Shown piece after piece: positions 1 through 9,530 of a DNA stretch of 64,000 bases. The stretch is from Rhabdornis inornatus (Eukaryota > Chordata > Aves > Passeriformes > Rhabdornithidae). Within the stretch, counting starts at the first letter, position 1. Each line of letters opens with the position of its first letter. The notes beneath the pieces are model-generated. The model searched no databases and was not told where the DNA came from. It saw only the letters and a program-made list of their open reading frames with translations. The translations under genes were made by a program, and so were the position numbers. The stretch covers positions 63,908 through 127,907 of the forward strand of contig VWZS01007472.1 of the NCBI GenBank assembly GCA_013397075.1. The letters are read 5' to 3'.

Positions 1-2796
1 TTTTCCATGCAATATTTTCTTGAAAGTTATAAAGACCATGTGCCAAATTTTGAGTAAAGACAATTCAGTATGGAGCCACTGGATGCTTTACACTAGCTAA
101 AGTTCCCACGTTCAGGTTACCCTCACTGTTCCACTAAAGCAAATCCATTTCATTTGGTGGGTTTCCCGTGCTTTCAGCCAGGCACTGAATCTTCACTGAA
201 GCAGAACTTAGGGCCTGAAGGGCAGAGGGGATATTTCACAAGCAGGGATGCATTTGCACAAGCCACTCTCACTTTTTGTTCTGGCAGTGCTCTCAGGTAA
301 TGTCACTGGGCAGGCATTCCTCCCCAAAGAACTGGGAATTGCTATCCTGAAGCCTGTGGGGCTGTAGTAAAATTCAGCTGTCATACCTCAGAATGTGGCA
401 AAGCCAGAGTGGCATAATTTAGACCAAAGGAAGGGTATTAACAATAATGAAAGAGGGAACTTCTCCGAAAGACATACTAGGTTGGTGATCATAAGGATTC
501 CAGCTGTCTTTTCTAGAAAATTGGCACAAGCAGCAGCTTTTGTGCAGGTTTTCCCACACTACTGCTTGGCCTTTGTGGGCCTCTGCTCCCTGCAGAAGTG
601 ATGTGCCATCTGATGCTCTTCCTCTGGTGAACCCGACCAACCTCTTCATGCCTTGGCTCTCAACAGCTGTTTTTTCACAACTGTAAAAGTGAGAGAGAGT
701 TGAGGATCCCTATGTTGTTTAAAGCACTAATTTTCAAACTAATTAATTCGCAAAAAGAACCCCAAACCAAATGCATACAAGCTTTGCTGTCTCTACTACC
801 ATCAGCACATTCAGTCTCTGGAAACCTATTACTTTGCATGCCGGGTAAGTTCTTTTTCTTCACCAACTCTTCTAAAATGTCCTCACTGATCTTATCAGGA
901 AAGTGGTGCTATAAGTCCATCTTAAACAAATAACACATACTTACACTCTGAGCTACATCCACATCTTCTGTGCATATATTGCATCTGTGTACTCTTACAT
1001 TAGCCTACTTCTCAGTTGCTTAAAAGCTCATGTAAAAAACTAATTTACGACTAGCAAATACAAGGGGCAGGTATTTACTCTCTTTTCTGTCTGTGAAGAA
1101 GGACCAATTGCTTGGGGGCAGCCCATGAAACACATTTAGCTCTACAGTACTGATCCCTCTGTTGGAATATCCGCTTACATTCCTCACACTTCCATAGTAA
1201 AAGTAGTCAAACATGATACTGAGGATTTCTGTACTTGGCTGTACTTCACTGTTTTGTTTTTATGTTTTGGGTTGTTTGGGGTTTTTTTGTTGCTTCACAG
1301 TGATTTCTCAATAGCTGAATGTTGTATCTTTTTAAAGTGCATTTTAAAATTACATTTGTGTGCATCTACCAAGACAAATTCTTATCTACAAGAATTACTA
1401 CAGTAGAGTAGTTTGGGAAAATGACCACAACCATCCAAATAGAGCCATTTTGTATTCATTCACTCACTAAGCCTTTCTAGCACCTGGACTAGTTTTTATT
1501 ATCACAATATATTTACTGAAAAATGTCAGTGAGGTGTGGAGCTGAGTCTTCCATTGTCGTGTCTATAATGAATAGAAGCTTCTTGACGAAACTCAGGCCT
1601 GATTCCTTCAGAGATCCTTATTGCTTCAGCAGACACATTTTGAGTTTTAAATAAGCCTTAATATGGAACATTTAAGCCTCAAATATAGCCCCCTTCTTAA
1701 AGCCTCAAATACGGCAAAAATTGTTTGCATTTTATTTGATCACACAGAGTCAAGGGTTATAATCATCCTGATTTTATATATTAGCCTGTAATCCTGTGCC
1801 AGGTTTATAGGTTTTTGGTGCTGCCATTCTCAGCACACTCCCCTGCAGCCAGATGCTCTTTGCTCCAGTGGCAGCTCTGGCAAGCTATTCAAGCTTTCCT
1901 CACAGTTCTGTTATTTTAGCTCTTAGAAAGAATGTGACATTGTGAACTGAAACACTTTATTGCACACAGGATGACCTTACCAAATTCTTTTGAACCTTTG
2001 CTCTCATGAGGCTCTTAAAAGATTTTTGTATTTCAGATGTTACAAGATGCAAAGGCTTGTGTATTTTTTCTGCTTCTCATCTTTCTTTCTTTGCAGCTTT
2101 TCTGCAAGCGGCTACTACTTTATATAACTATAATGATACATTTTATAATTTTATACTGGTCCAATTTTCTATACTCTATTACAACTGGAAACATCTCTCC
2201 AATTTCTGGTGTGCATCTTTTTTAACAGAAAAACCCCAAACCAAACAGTATGTTAAACAAACATGTCACAACCTTGACTCTTGATAATATTTCATCTCCA
2301 TTTCTATCAGAGATCAACAGATTGAAAGGATCTTTACTACCTTCCTCACATTTGATCTCATCTCATCTCATCTCTATCTACTGGGTGTTTTGTTCTACTT
2401 TAGGCTGTAATCTTCATACTTCAGAACCAGTCTTACCCATTTCTTCGAGTTTTCCAGGGAAAAATAAATCAGTGGAACATTAAAAGGAAAATTTTATTTA
2501 TGAAAATGCGCATTTATGGGTTGAGTAGGAATATTACTGAAATTTCCTCAAATTTGACAGCATCAGCCAAAAATAAAAAGATATTTTAATTTTGTTTTCA
2601 CAAGCAATTGTAAATGATTCCCCTTTCTCTCCAAGCAATGATACACTAAGTTTTAGGGACCAAGTTGAGTTGGCAAACAGAATTCAGTCTCTGAGAATGG
2701 GGTTCTGAATACATTTAATAAGACCTAACGACAATAGGTCATATTAAAAATGACAAAAGAAGTTCAATTCAGGTCACTGAGGCACTCATTTGAGCA
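1..2796. other. Unique non-coding DNA, no gene seen
   Basis: AT-rich unique sequence. Reading frames here are under 95 codons, overlap on both strands and show no family motif. Small landmarks are a T/G-rich low-complexity tract near 1250-1295, two copies of a short AGCCTCAAATA motif about 30 bp apart near 1675-1715, and about four ATCTC units at 2354-2374. I see no exon, RNA gene or assignable transposon. Confidence 0.6.
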
Positions 2797-3462
2797 GTGA
2801 GAGCCCTAGCTGTTGCTTTTTACACGCAAACTTTATGTGCTGAAGCCAGTAGCTGCAGTATCTGTATTCCAAAAGGGGCAGCTGAAAAACAGCAGCGGCG
2901 CTTATTTGCAGCCCTCTGTTTAAAACCAGATTTGCTAAGCTGGAGGATGTGTAGGATTCCTCACCTCCCTGCAGAGGCTCCCTTTGCTCCTCCCAAATAC
3001 TCCTTTCTGCACCTGGCAGGCACCAGCAGGTGCACAGAAGGTACCCTGGACAAAGGCAGCCTCAAGGCTGATGTAGGATGTTCTTCTCAGGTGCAGGAAA
3101 ACAGGCTTGAGCCCTGTGGGTCTAATGACAGGCTGGATATCCTTAGGCAGCCTCCAGTTCCAGGAAAGATTGGTGCAGGTGCCTCTGGCCTGCTGTCGTG
3201 TTCTCAAAGAATGCCTGTAGGCTTTTCCCCACTGCTGTGGTCTGCATCCCACAGAGAGGAAGGTCTTGGGCTCTACAGCAACTTTAGACACCAGGGGTTG
3301 ATGTTCAGCATGGTGGGATGACCTGGCACCTTCCTGCTGGCCTGCTCTGGGCAGCTCCCTCTTCAATGCACAGATTTTTGTATTCAGGTCCTGACAGCAG
3401 ATCATTCTTGCTGTAAACACCAGGTGTTGAATCTGGGAGATTAGATTGTACACCAAGAACAC
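2797..3462. other. GC-richer patch with overlapping antisense ORFs
   Basis: This patch is clearly richer in G+C than its flanks. It carries a 174-codon plus-strand frame (2797-3321) and a 175-codon minus-strand frame (2935-3462) that overlap over most of their length. Neither product has a recognisable domain, signal peptide, membrane segment or repeat. Locally higher GC content lowers stop-codon frequency on both strands, which is enough to explain paired long frames. An unrecognised exon or old retrotransposed fragment cannot be excluded. I treat it as probably non-coding. Confidence 0.35.
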
Positions 3463-3539
3463 TGTATCTAAACTAGGAGTCCTTGTGTTCTGCTTTGGAT
3501 TTGGCCTCTACCTTTTATACTGATCTTAGCTCAGGATGT

Positions 3540-3960
3540 CCAACATGTAGATTGAAATGACTAATTTACACATAATCATTCAATTAGTTGTGTTTCCACA
3601 TCACACAGACACATACGAGATGAATATGCCTCCTATTGATGAAGTTCCCCGTAATTTTGTAATTAATGCTGCAATTTACCATATGTTGTTTATACCTAGA
3701 TGCCTATGACAGCTAAACTTCAGGTTATCAAAGCACTGCAAAAAATGAAGTGTGTAAATTAACAGCTCTTCAGTAACTTCCTAATTAATTAAAGCTTACT
3801 GATTTATCTTCCTGCCAATGAATCAAATCCACTTTTACCGACTGATTAGCTTTGACCTGACTCTTCCACAACAATAAATCCATCATGCATTTTGACATTA
3901 TAACTAGATACTTAGGATATTAATATCCTTCTGATTGCATATATAATTTCTAGTAAAAAA
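3540..3960. promoter_or_regulatory. Candidate conserved noncoding element rich in TAAT cores
   Basis: About 420 bp of AT-rich, non-repetitive sequence with at least ten TAAT/ATTA cores, the core bound by many homeodomain proteins. Examples lie near 3562, 3573, 3583, 3652, 3660-3667, 3782-3789, 3845 and 3921. It also holds a perfect 16-bp palindrome at 3914-3929. It lacks simple-repeat decay and transposon hallmarks. Dense homeodomain cores in unique AT-rich DNA are common in vertebrate developmental enhancers, but also arise by chance in AT-rich DNA. Conservation is not visible from one sequence, so this is a candidate only. Confidence 0.25.
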
Positions 3961-4675
3961 AGTAAACTTTAAACTGAAGAATAAAAGAGCTTTTAAAAAA
4001 ATGTGGTAAGTAGTATTTTTCCAACACCAGTGTAATCTGAGTGACAACATCATCCTGTATTTTGTATATGCCTTTTAAAAACTGTTTTTAGGAATTGAAG
4101 CCAGTACCAAAACTGGAATAGATTCAGAGGTGTTACTGACTTTAGCACAAATTTCAGTCTCTGGTGAAACTTGATTTTGCTTTACTTTTTTGCACACACA
4201 AGAGAAAAAAAAAGAGACAGTATTTGCTGAGTCATGCCACTCCAGAAATTCCAGTGAGGGACATCATGAAAAGAAGATCTAAACCAGCTGTTACAACTTT
4301 GCAACTTGTAGTCCAGTAAGCTTCCTGTGGGCATGCAAATTTGGAAATGGGACACCTCTTCACCTCCCTGGCCATGGTTCCCTTTGTGCCCTCTATTCAT
4401 CCAATATGGGCAGCATTGGCAGAAACTGCAAATGTTATGGAGCACTGGAGGAAGCTCAAGGGACAGTAGCAAATCTGCAAGGAGATGCTGTGAGGACAGG
4501 ACAGAGCAGAGACCAAGACAGCCACCCCCACATCTTTCAGGGTGAAAGTGCAGGGGGTCTCTTTGGGGGTCAGGGAGGGATTTCCTCCTCCAATCTGCTT
4601 TGTGCCCATCACTGCTCCCAAGCTTTTCTTGCAGTGGCACTGAGCTGTGAGCTTCCCAAACAGAAGGGCAGAATG
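3961..4675. other. Unique DNA next to the CR1 3' end
   Basis: AT-rich at first, then GC-richer from about 4330 to 4660. A 152-codon minus-strand frame (4182-4640) lies here, overlapped by three other frames on both strands. Its product is rich in Cys and His but shows no regular zinc-finger spacing or other domain. I regard it as a chance frame. Confidence 0.45.
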
Positions 4676-5930
4676 ATAGAATGAAAGAATATCTTGAGCT
4701 GGAAGAGAGCCATTAGGATCATCAAGTCCAGCTCCCTGCAGGACTAGATGAAACTAGGAGTTTCACCGAAAGCGTTGTCCGGATGCTCCTTCACAGGCTT
4801 GATATTCATGACCACTTCCCTGGGGAGGCTGTTCCAGAGACTAATCCTCCAAGTGAAGAACCTAAAGTTCCTAAAACTCAACCTGAACTTCCTGGTGCAG
4901 CTTCATTCCATTTGGTTGTGTCCTGCAGCTCATGCCCAGGGAGAGGAGATCAGAACCTCCACTGGCCCCATGAGGAAGGTGTACCCTGCTGTGAAGTCCC
5001 CCCTCAGCCTTCTCCAAGCTGAACAAGCCAACCGACCTCTGCCTCTCCTCATTAGTCTTGCCCTTGAGACTTTTCTCCATGTGGGTGAGCCTCCCCTGGT
5101 TATACTTCAATAGTTTGATGTCTGATGCCTCTAATGCGGCACCCAAAACTGCACTTGCTCCTGCTGAAATTGATATGGTTGGTAACTCCCCAGGTCTGTA
5201 GCCTATATAGACGTCTCTTTAAGGCCTCTTTATCCTCAAGGGAGTCCACAGCTCCTCTTCATTTAGTAAAGTCAACAAAGTTACTTAATGAACATTTGAC
5301 TTCCCTGTCCAGATCATTTGCAAAAACGTTAAAGAGCACCAGCCCTAACACTGAGCCCTGGGGCACCCACTGGTGACTGTCTACCAGCCTGATGTAACTC
5401 CACTTGCTCTAACACTTTTACCCAGACCCATCACCTCATTTTCTCCCAACATTTTATGGACATGTATAGCCATGTGCCGGACAGTTTGTCCAGAAGGCTA
5501 CGGTGACAGATAGGAGAGTTTTGCTAAATCAAAAACCTCACAGTTACTGTTTTTTTAAACTAAATGGCTGATCCTTGTGATAAAAGAAAATTAAGTTGCT
5601 CATGAGCCTGCGCTGGCTATGCCCAAAGGCTGCCTTGTCTCTCGAGAGTTTTTCAGTAACTCCCAGAATAATATTTTGTAGAGTTTCACCAGGCATAGAA
5701 GTGAGACTGACAGGCTTGTAATTACCAGGATCTTTCTTTTTAACCTTCTTGAAAGTAGGAACTACATTTGACAGTTTTCAGTCGACTGTGTGCTATCTAG
5801 ATTCTAAAGGCCATTGTAAAGTAAAGGAGGGAGGTCCCATAATGAAGTTGTCCTGACCTTTTAGTGCTCTGGGAAGAGCATCTTCAGAGTCCATAGACCA
5901 ATGTGCTCCAGCTGGAGCAGGTGACATGAT
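4676..5930 (-). mobile_element. CR1 LINE, 5'-truncated, minus strand
   Basis: The left edge (about 4676-4745) reads, on the plus strand, as the complement of the typical avian CR1 3' end: an imperfect ATAGAATG-type terminus, then a stretch ending in ATCAAGTCCAGCTCCCTGCAGG. The element is therefore in minus orientation. Moving rightward, the complement of CR1 ORF2 follows from C-terminus to N-terminus: GLFSLEK near 5009-5029, then a reverse transcriptase segment with LFNVFANDL and VPQGSVLG near 5310-5372, and DPGNYKPVSL near 5704-5732. The right boundary is uncertain because similarity fades between 5900 and 5960. CR1 is the main LINE of birds; 5' truncation is usual for target-primed insertion. 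The copy is old, with stops, frameshifts and an internal loss. Confidence 0.88.
4871..5770 (-). pseudogene. Decayed CR1 ORF2 reverse transcriptase fragment
   Basis: Remnant of the CR1 ORF2 protein, which carries endonuclease and reverse transcriptase and copies CR1 RNA at the nicked target site. Visible, in protein order, are DPGNYKPVSL, VPQGSVLG followed by LFNVFANDL, the catalytic box, and the C-terminal GLFSLEK region. The catalytic FADD of the family appears as FVDF near 5268-5283, so one of the paired aspartates is lost. Between that box and the WAP region near 5140-5150 only about 120 bp remain where intact elements have roughly 400 bp, implying an internal deletion. The 91-codon open frame at 4871-5146 is a surviving piece of this ORF, not a gene. 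It cannot be functional. Confidence 0.85.
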
Positions 5931-6536
5931 CTGCTTTGCACAGGAGCAATGATAAATTGTCTGAAGATATTTAAAGTCCTAGTTATAGCATTGCAATTCA
6001 CACAGGTTGTGTTGTTGCAGGGTTGGGAAGATTAGGCATCTCTCTTCAATGCTGCTGCAAAAAGAATTCCACTCCTATTTAACAGCTGTGGCTATTCTGC
6101 TTTTGCTTCTATTGCAGACTTGGGACAATTCATGTCACAGGAGCAGCTGAAGACCTCATACAGTCAAATCCTGAGGCTGCAGATAGGAACAGAGGAGACT
6201 CCAGGGTGTGTAGGATGTATCTCTGCTGGCTCTCCATCAGCTCTGAAGGAGATCACATACTGTGCACAGGGTGGGTCTCTAAATGTGCAAGCAAAATTAA
6301 AAGGTTAAGCCTAATTAAACTCCTTTAACAATAAATGAACTCCCTTATTCCCAGTTCCAGCAATTTGACAAAAGCTTGAAAGCCTCCACTTCCATTTGAG
6401 AAGGATTAGGGAAAGGCACAGTTTGTTCATTCTTCGTTCTCTGATTTGGATAACACAATTTTCAGGATAACACTGTTTTCTTGCATTATTAATTGAGATA
6501 TATCTGTTGCTGCTAGTTAAAGATTAACCCTTGGAA
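5931..6536. other. Unique DNA between CR1 and the LTR
   Basis: No family can be assigned. A pyrimidine-rich stretch ending in TTGCAG just before 6118 looks like a splice acceptor, and a 62-codon frame begins at 6120. There is no donor-like end or conserved motif to support an exon, so I leave it uncalled. Confidence 0.4.
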
Positions 6537-7022
6537 TGGCCATAAGAACACACAGCAACATGGTCACCTCTCAAGATAGGAAAGAGAGAGACAGAGACAA
6601 AGTTTATTGTAACACACGCTCCTTAAATATACTTGAGTGCTACTCCAAGAACAGAATATAGCCCATTGGTCAGAGCAGGCAGCACCTCTTGCACAGATGT
6701 TTTCAATACAGACAACAGAGTTCTCGAAATACACACTCTGTAAACAGTAGCAGGTGCCTTTTTTTGTTCCTGGGAAAACCTCTGTCCTCAGGCCAGCCCC
6801 TGGGAAAGTTCCGTGCTCTCACGAAGCCTTCCCACGGGCAACTCCACATATTATACCAAGTTTAGAATGTGTCTTTATACCTCTCTTAACCTGTTTCTTA
6901 CTAATTGATGTCGAATTTTGCTAAGAATATCTTGAATGTTTATGAACAAAGATTCTAAGGTCCATACTGGTAGCTGGAAATAAATTTAACTGTAGCTTCA
7001 GGGCATATTTTGTTTTGTTACA
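6537..7022 (-). mobile_element. Solo LTR of an avian endogenous retrovirus
   Basis: Read on the minus strand, this block has a complete retroviral promoter and polyadenylation layout: CCAAT (plus-strand ATTGG at 6665-6669), a TATATTTAAGG box (6621-6631) about 40 bp downstream, and AATAAA (6603-6608) about 20 bp after that, followed by a C/T-rich stretch and a further 60-70 bp. TATTTAAG followed closely by AATAAA is the arrangement known from avian alpharetrovirus LTRs, so a class II (ERVK/alpharetrovirus-like) origin is likely. No gag, pol or env remnant flanks it, which fits a solo LTR left by recombination between two LTRs. The limits are estimates from TG...CA ends; I could not find a clear target-site duplication. 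Confidence 0.65.
6600..6672 (-). promoter_or_regulatory. LTR core promoter and poly(A) signal
   Basis: Minus-strand CCAAT box, TATATTTAAGG box and AATAAA lie within 70 bp, in that order. The poly(A) hexamer immediately downstream of the TATA box implies a very short R region, as in avian leukosis-type LTRs. All three signals are intact, so residual promoter activity toward lower coordinates is possible but unproven. Confidence 0.6.
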
Positions 7023-9424
7023 CTTTGTTTTCTGTGTATTTTAGTTTTATTGGATGTGTGCAATAAAAATGCCTCCATGACACCTCTTCCACTTCACTTA
7101 CACAGAACAGATTTTTCTCTGTTATCAAGACATCTGGGGTAAAATAGAGAATTCTTTTTCATTCATACACAATAGTAATTCTTAATACAGTGCCATCCTT
7201 AATAGTCTGTGTGCCAAAAAAAGGCATAATTGATTTTATGATTTTTTCTTCAAAGGTAAGTTTACTGTCAATTAGAGTACAATGTGTGCCCTTTCTCACA
7301 GATATCTGAGCATCTAGTCCTCTTCTATTAGCCTGTTTTGATTATGAGACACACTTAAAGTGAATTATTTGGATTGCTTTTGTGATGTTGGTACCAGTTC
7401 AGATGCACACATAGCCAAAGTAGTTGTGATATAACTCTGAAAACATTCACTATTATTTCTGCACCATCAGAGCCAAGAACAGGCCTCACCTCATTTCAGC
7501 TGATTCCAGTTAATTTTAATTTTTCTAAAAGTATACCTGCATGAGGAAAACCTATAATGAATGAACAGCCTTCAAAGACAGAAAAGATCAGGCAAAAAAC
7601 TAGATTTATCAAAAGGCAGAGACAATCACAATATTTTATTTACTTTTCATATTGATTTTTTTCCACTTGAATTAACATAGTTGATATTGTCTCATAATCC
7701 ATAACATGCTTTATTTAATGCAAGGGCTCTCTAAGAGATAGAGTGTCAGGAAGAGACTGCAAATGTAATCTCATACATTGGGGCTAAGAATGATCTTAAT
7801 TTAATTGGGTCCTAAGTCTCTTCTCCTGTAGCTAAAGAAAAGGCACCATAATATTGCTTTATTTGATTGCAAGGTCTTTGGAATCTTCCTCTATGTTTGT
7901 ATGCTGTCTAGTGCCATGGAGACTTCCCCTTAGTTAAGGCCTGTGGGTGCTGCTGCAATATAGAAAAATGAGAAGGGGAGTGAAATAACATAGAAAGTTT
8001 CTATAGACATTCTGCATACAAAGCTAATGTTCTCTGTTTCCAGGAAAAAAATAATCCAGGTAGGAATATAGACATTTCCTCAGAAAATTTTAGTGTAGAG
8101 GAGTAATCATCCTTATGGCTGTTCTTGCTTTAGGAGGGAACTAAAACATAATTAGGCTGAGAAACTTGCTTTTAGCTGAGGAGATCCCAGGAACATATTT
8201 ATGGTGTGAGCTTGCCCTTTAGTCTGAAAAACAATAAACAACCATCATGAGAAATGGCAGAGTCAAGAAGGGTTTAAAGGCTGGAATTTATTAGAACAAT
8301 GTTTCCTCATACCTAGTACTGAATTTTTGTCCTCTGAATGTTCATTTAATTTCCTTGTTGGACACAATGAGAATTGCTCTAAAAAAAACCACCTGTCTCA
8401 CCCTTTTGTCCCGTTTGGCAGTCCCCTACAGAGACAAACCTTGTTCCTTTGCCTGGAGCAGTGGACACAGGGAAAGATTCATCTGTGAGGGATAAAGCAA
8501 ACAGGACCACAGTGTCTTTGTTCAGTTACTTTAAAAAACTGAGTGGATGAACCAGAGTTCTGTGAGCAAGGTTCAAAACTTCAAAATAGAATACTTGGAA
8601 ATATATTTGCCAGCATCGCACTCTTGCTCCTGGGTTTCCTGCGTAGATCTGGCCTGTGCCCAGCCTTAAGAGCCCTCTGGGCCAGAGACCTGAGCCAAGC
8701 ATGGTGAGACAGGATAGCAAAGCAGCAAGGCTTCCACTTCCAGGGTCCCTTGACACCAACCAGGGCACCTCTCCTAATGGAGATCCCATGGGAAAAGAAA
8801 CATTTGAATTCTCTTTGCTCTAAGCAGTCTCATATAATCTTTGCAGGCAAACCACACCACCAAATTTATTGAAACATCCCTTGCATTTCACCATCTGCTC
8901 CCTCCAGGAGGCCTGAAGGAGCTCTCCAAAATCCACAGTGGGTGTGTGGCAGACTTTGTTTTAAAATTGGATTTGTTTTCACCCACAGACTTGCACTTCA
9001 ATCCACACAGTAGGAACCCCTCCACTTTATTTCATGTCCTCTGCGGGCTGGACTTAGGACAACTGGAAAGAAGTGCCTGAGTGTCTTCTCAGGTTGCAAA
9101 TCACCTTTTGCTCAAACAAATAAATAGTTCAATCATATTTGTCACAGGGCCTTGTACAGAGCAAGAAAGGGATGAATGATTTTCCTCACACAGAGGCCCT
9201 CCAAATGCAAAGGCAATCTCAAAGCGTAGTCTTCTGACACCTAGTTTACATTTTCATACCATGGGGTAAACATTCTCCTCCTCCCCATGTGCCTTTTGGG
9301 CAGGGAGTCGATGCTTGATTTCCTCTTCACAGCCAAGAAAGCTGGCACAGCCAGTGTGAGACAGCGAGGCACAGCTCTCCGCGGTTTTGGGAGAGAAAAA
9401 ATTGCAGTTGTAGAAATGTTTCTT
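7023..9424. other. Unique non-coding DNA
   Basis: AT-rich with scattered short frames of no recognisable product. The longest is 87 codons on the minus strand (8526-8789), in a locally GC-richer patch. I see no RNA gene, repeat family or exon with paired splice signals. Confidence 0.55.
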
Positions 9425-9530
9425 GGCAGGGAGCTCTGCAGAACATTTAGTTCAACCTCCTGCTCTAAGTAGGACTGCTTCCAGCCCAGGATCTGCTGTA
9501 AAGACTAAATAACCACTGAGATCAGAATAG
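9425..9530 (-). mobile_element. CR1 3'-end scrap, minus strand
   Basis: About 100 bp resemble the complement of a CR1 3' tail: a TTTAGTTCAACCTCCTGCTC stretch followed by TAAGTAGGAC. In intact copies this corresponds to the segment reading, on the sense strand, as a GAGCAGG block before GGTTGGACTAGATGA. There is no coding sequence left. The fragment is short and diverged, so its limits are approximate. Confidence 0.6.

Noticed and set aside
4182..4640. 152-codon minus-strand frame next to the CR1 3' end
   Set aside because: No domain or regular Cys/His spacing, several overlapping frames on both strands, and local GC enrichment explains its length.
4871..5146. 91-codon minus-strand frame as a host gene
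   Set aside because: Contains EERQRSVGLFSLEK, the C-terminal signature of CR1 ORF2, so it is transposon debris.
6100..6308. Possible exon after a pyrimidine-rich TTGCAG acceptor
   Set aside because: No donor site in a suitable place, no conserved motif in the 62-codon frame, and such acceptors are common by chance.
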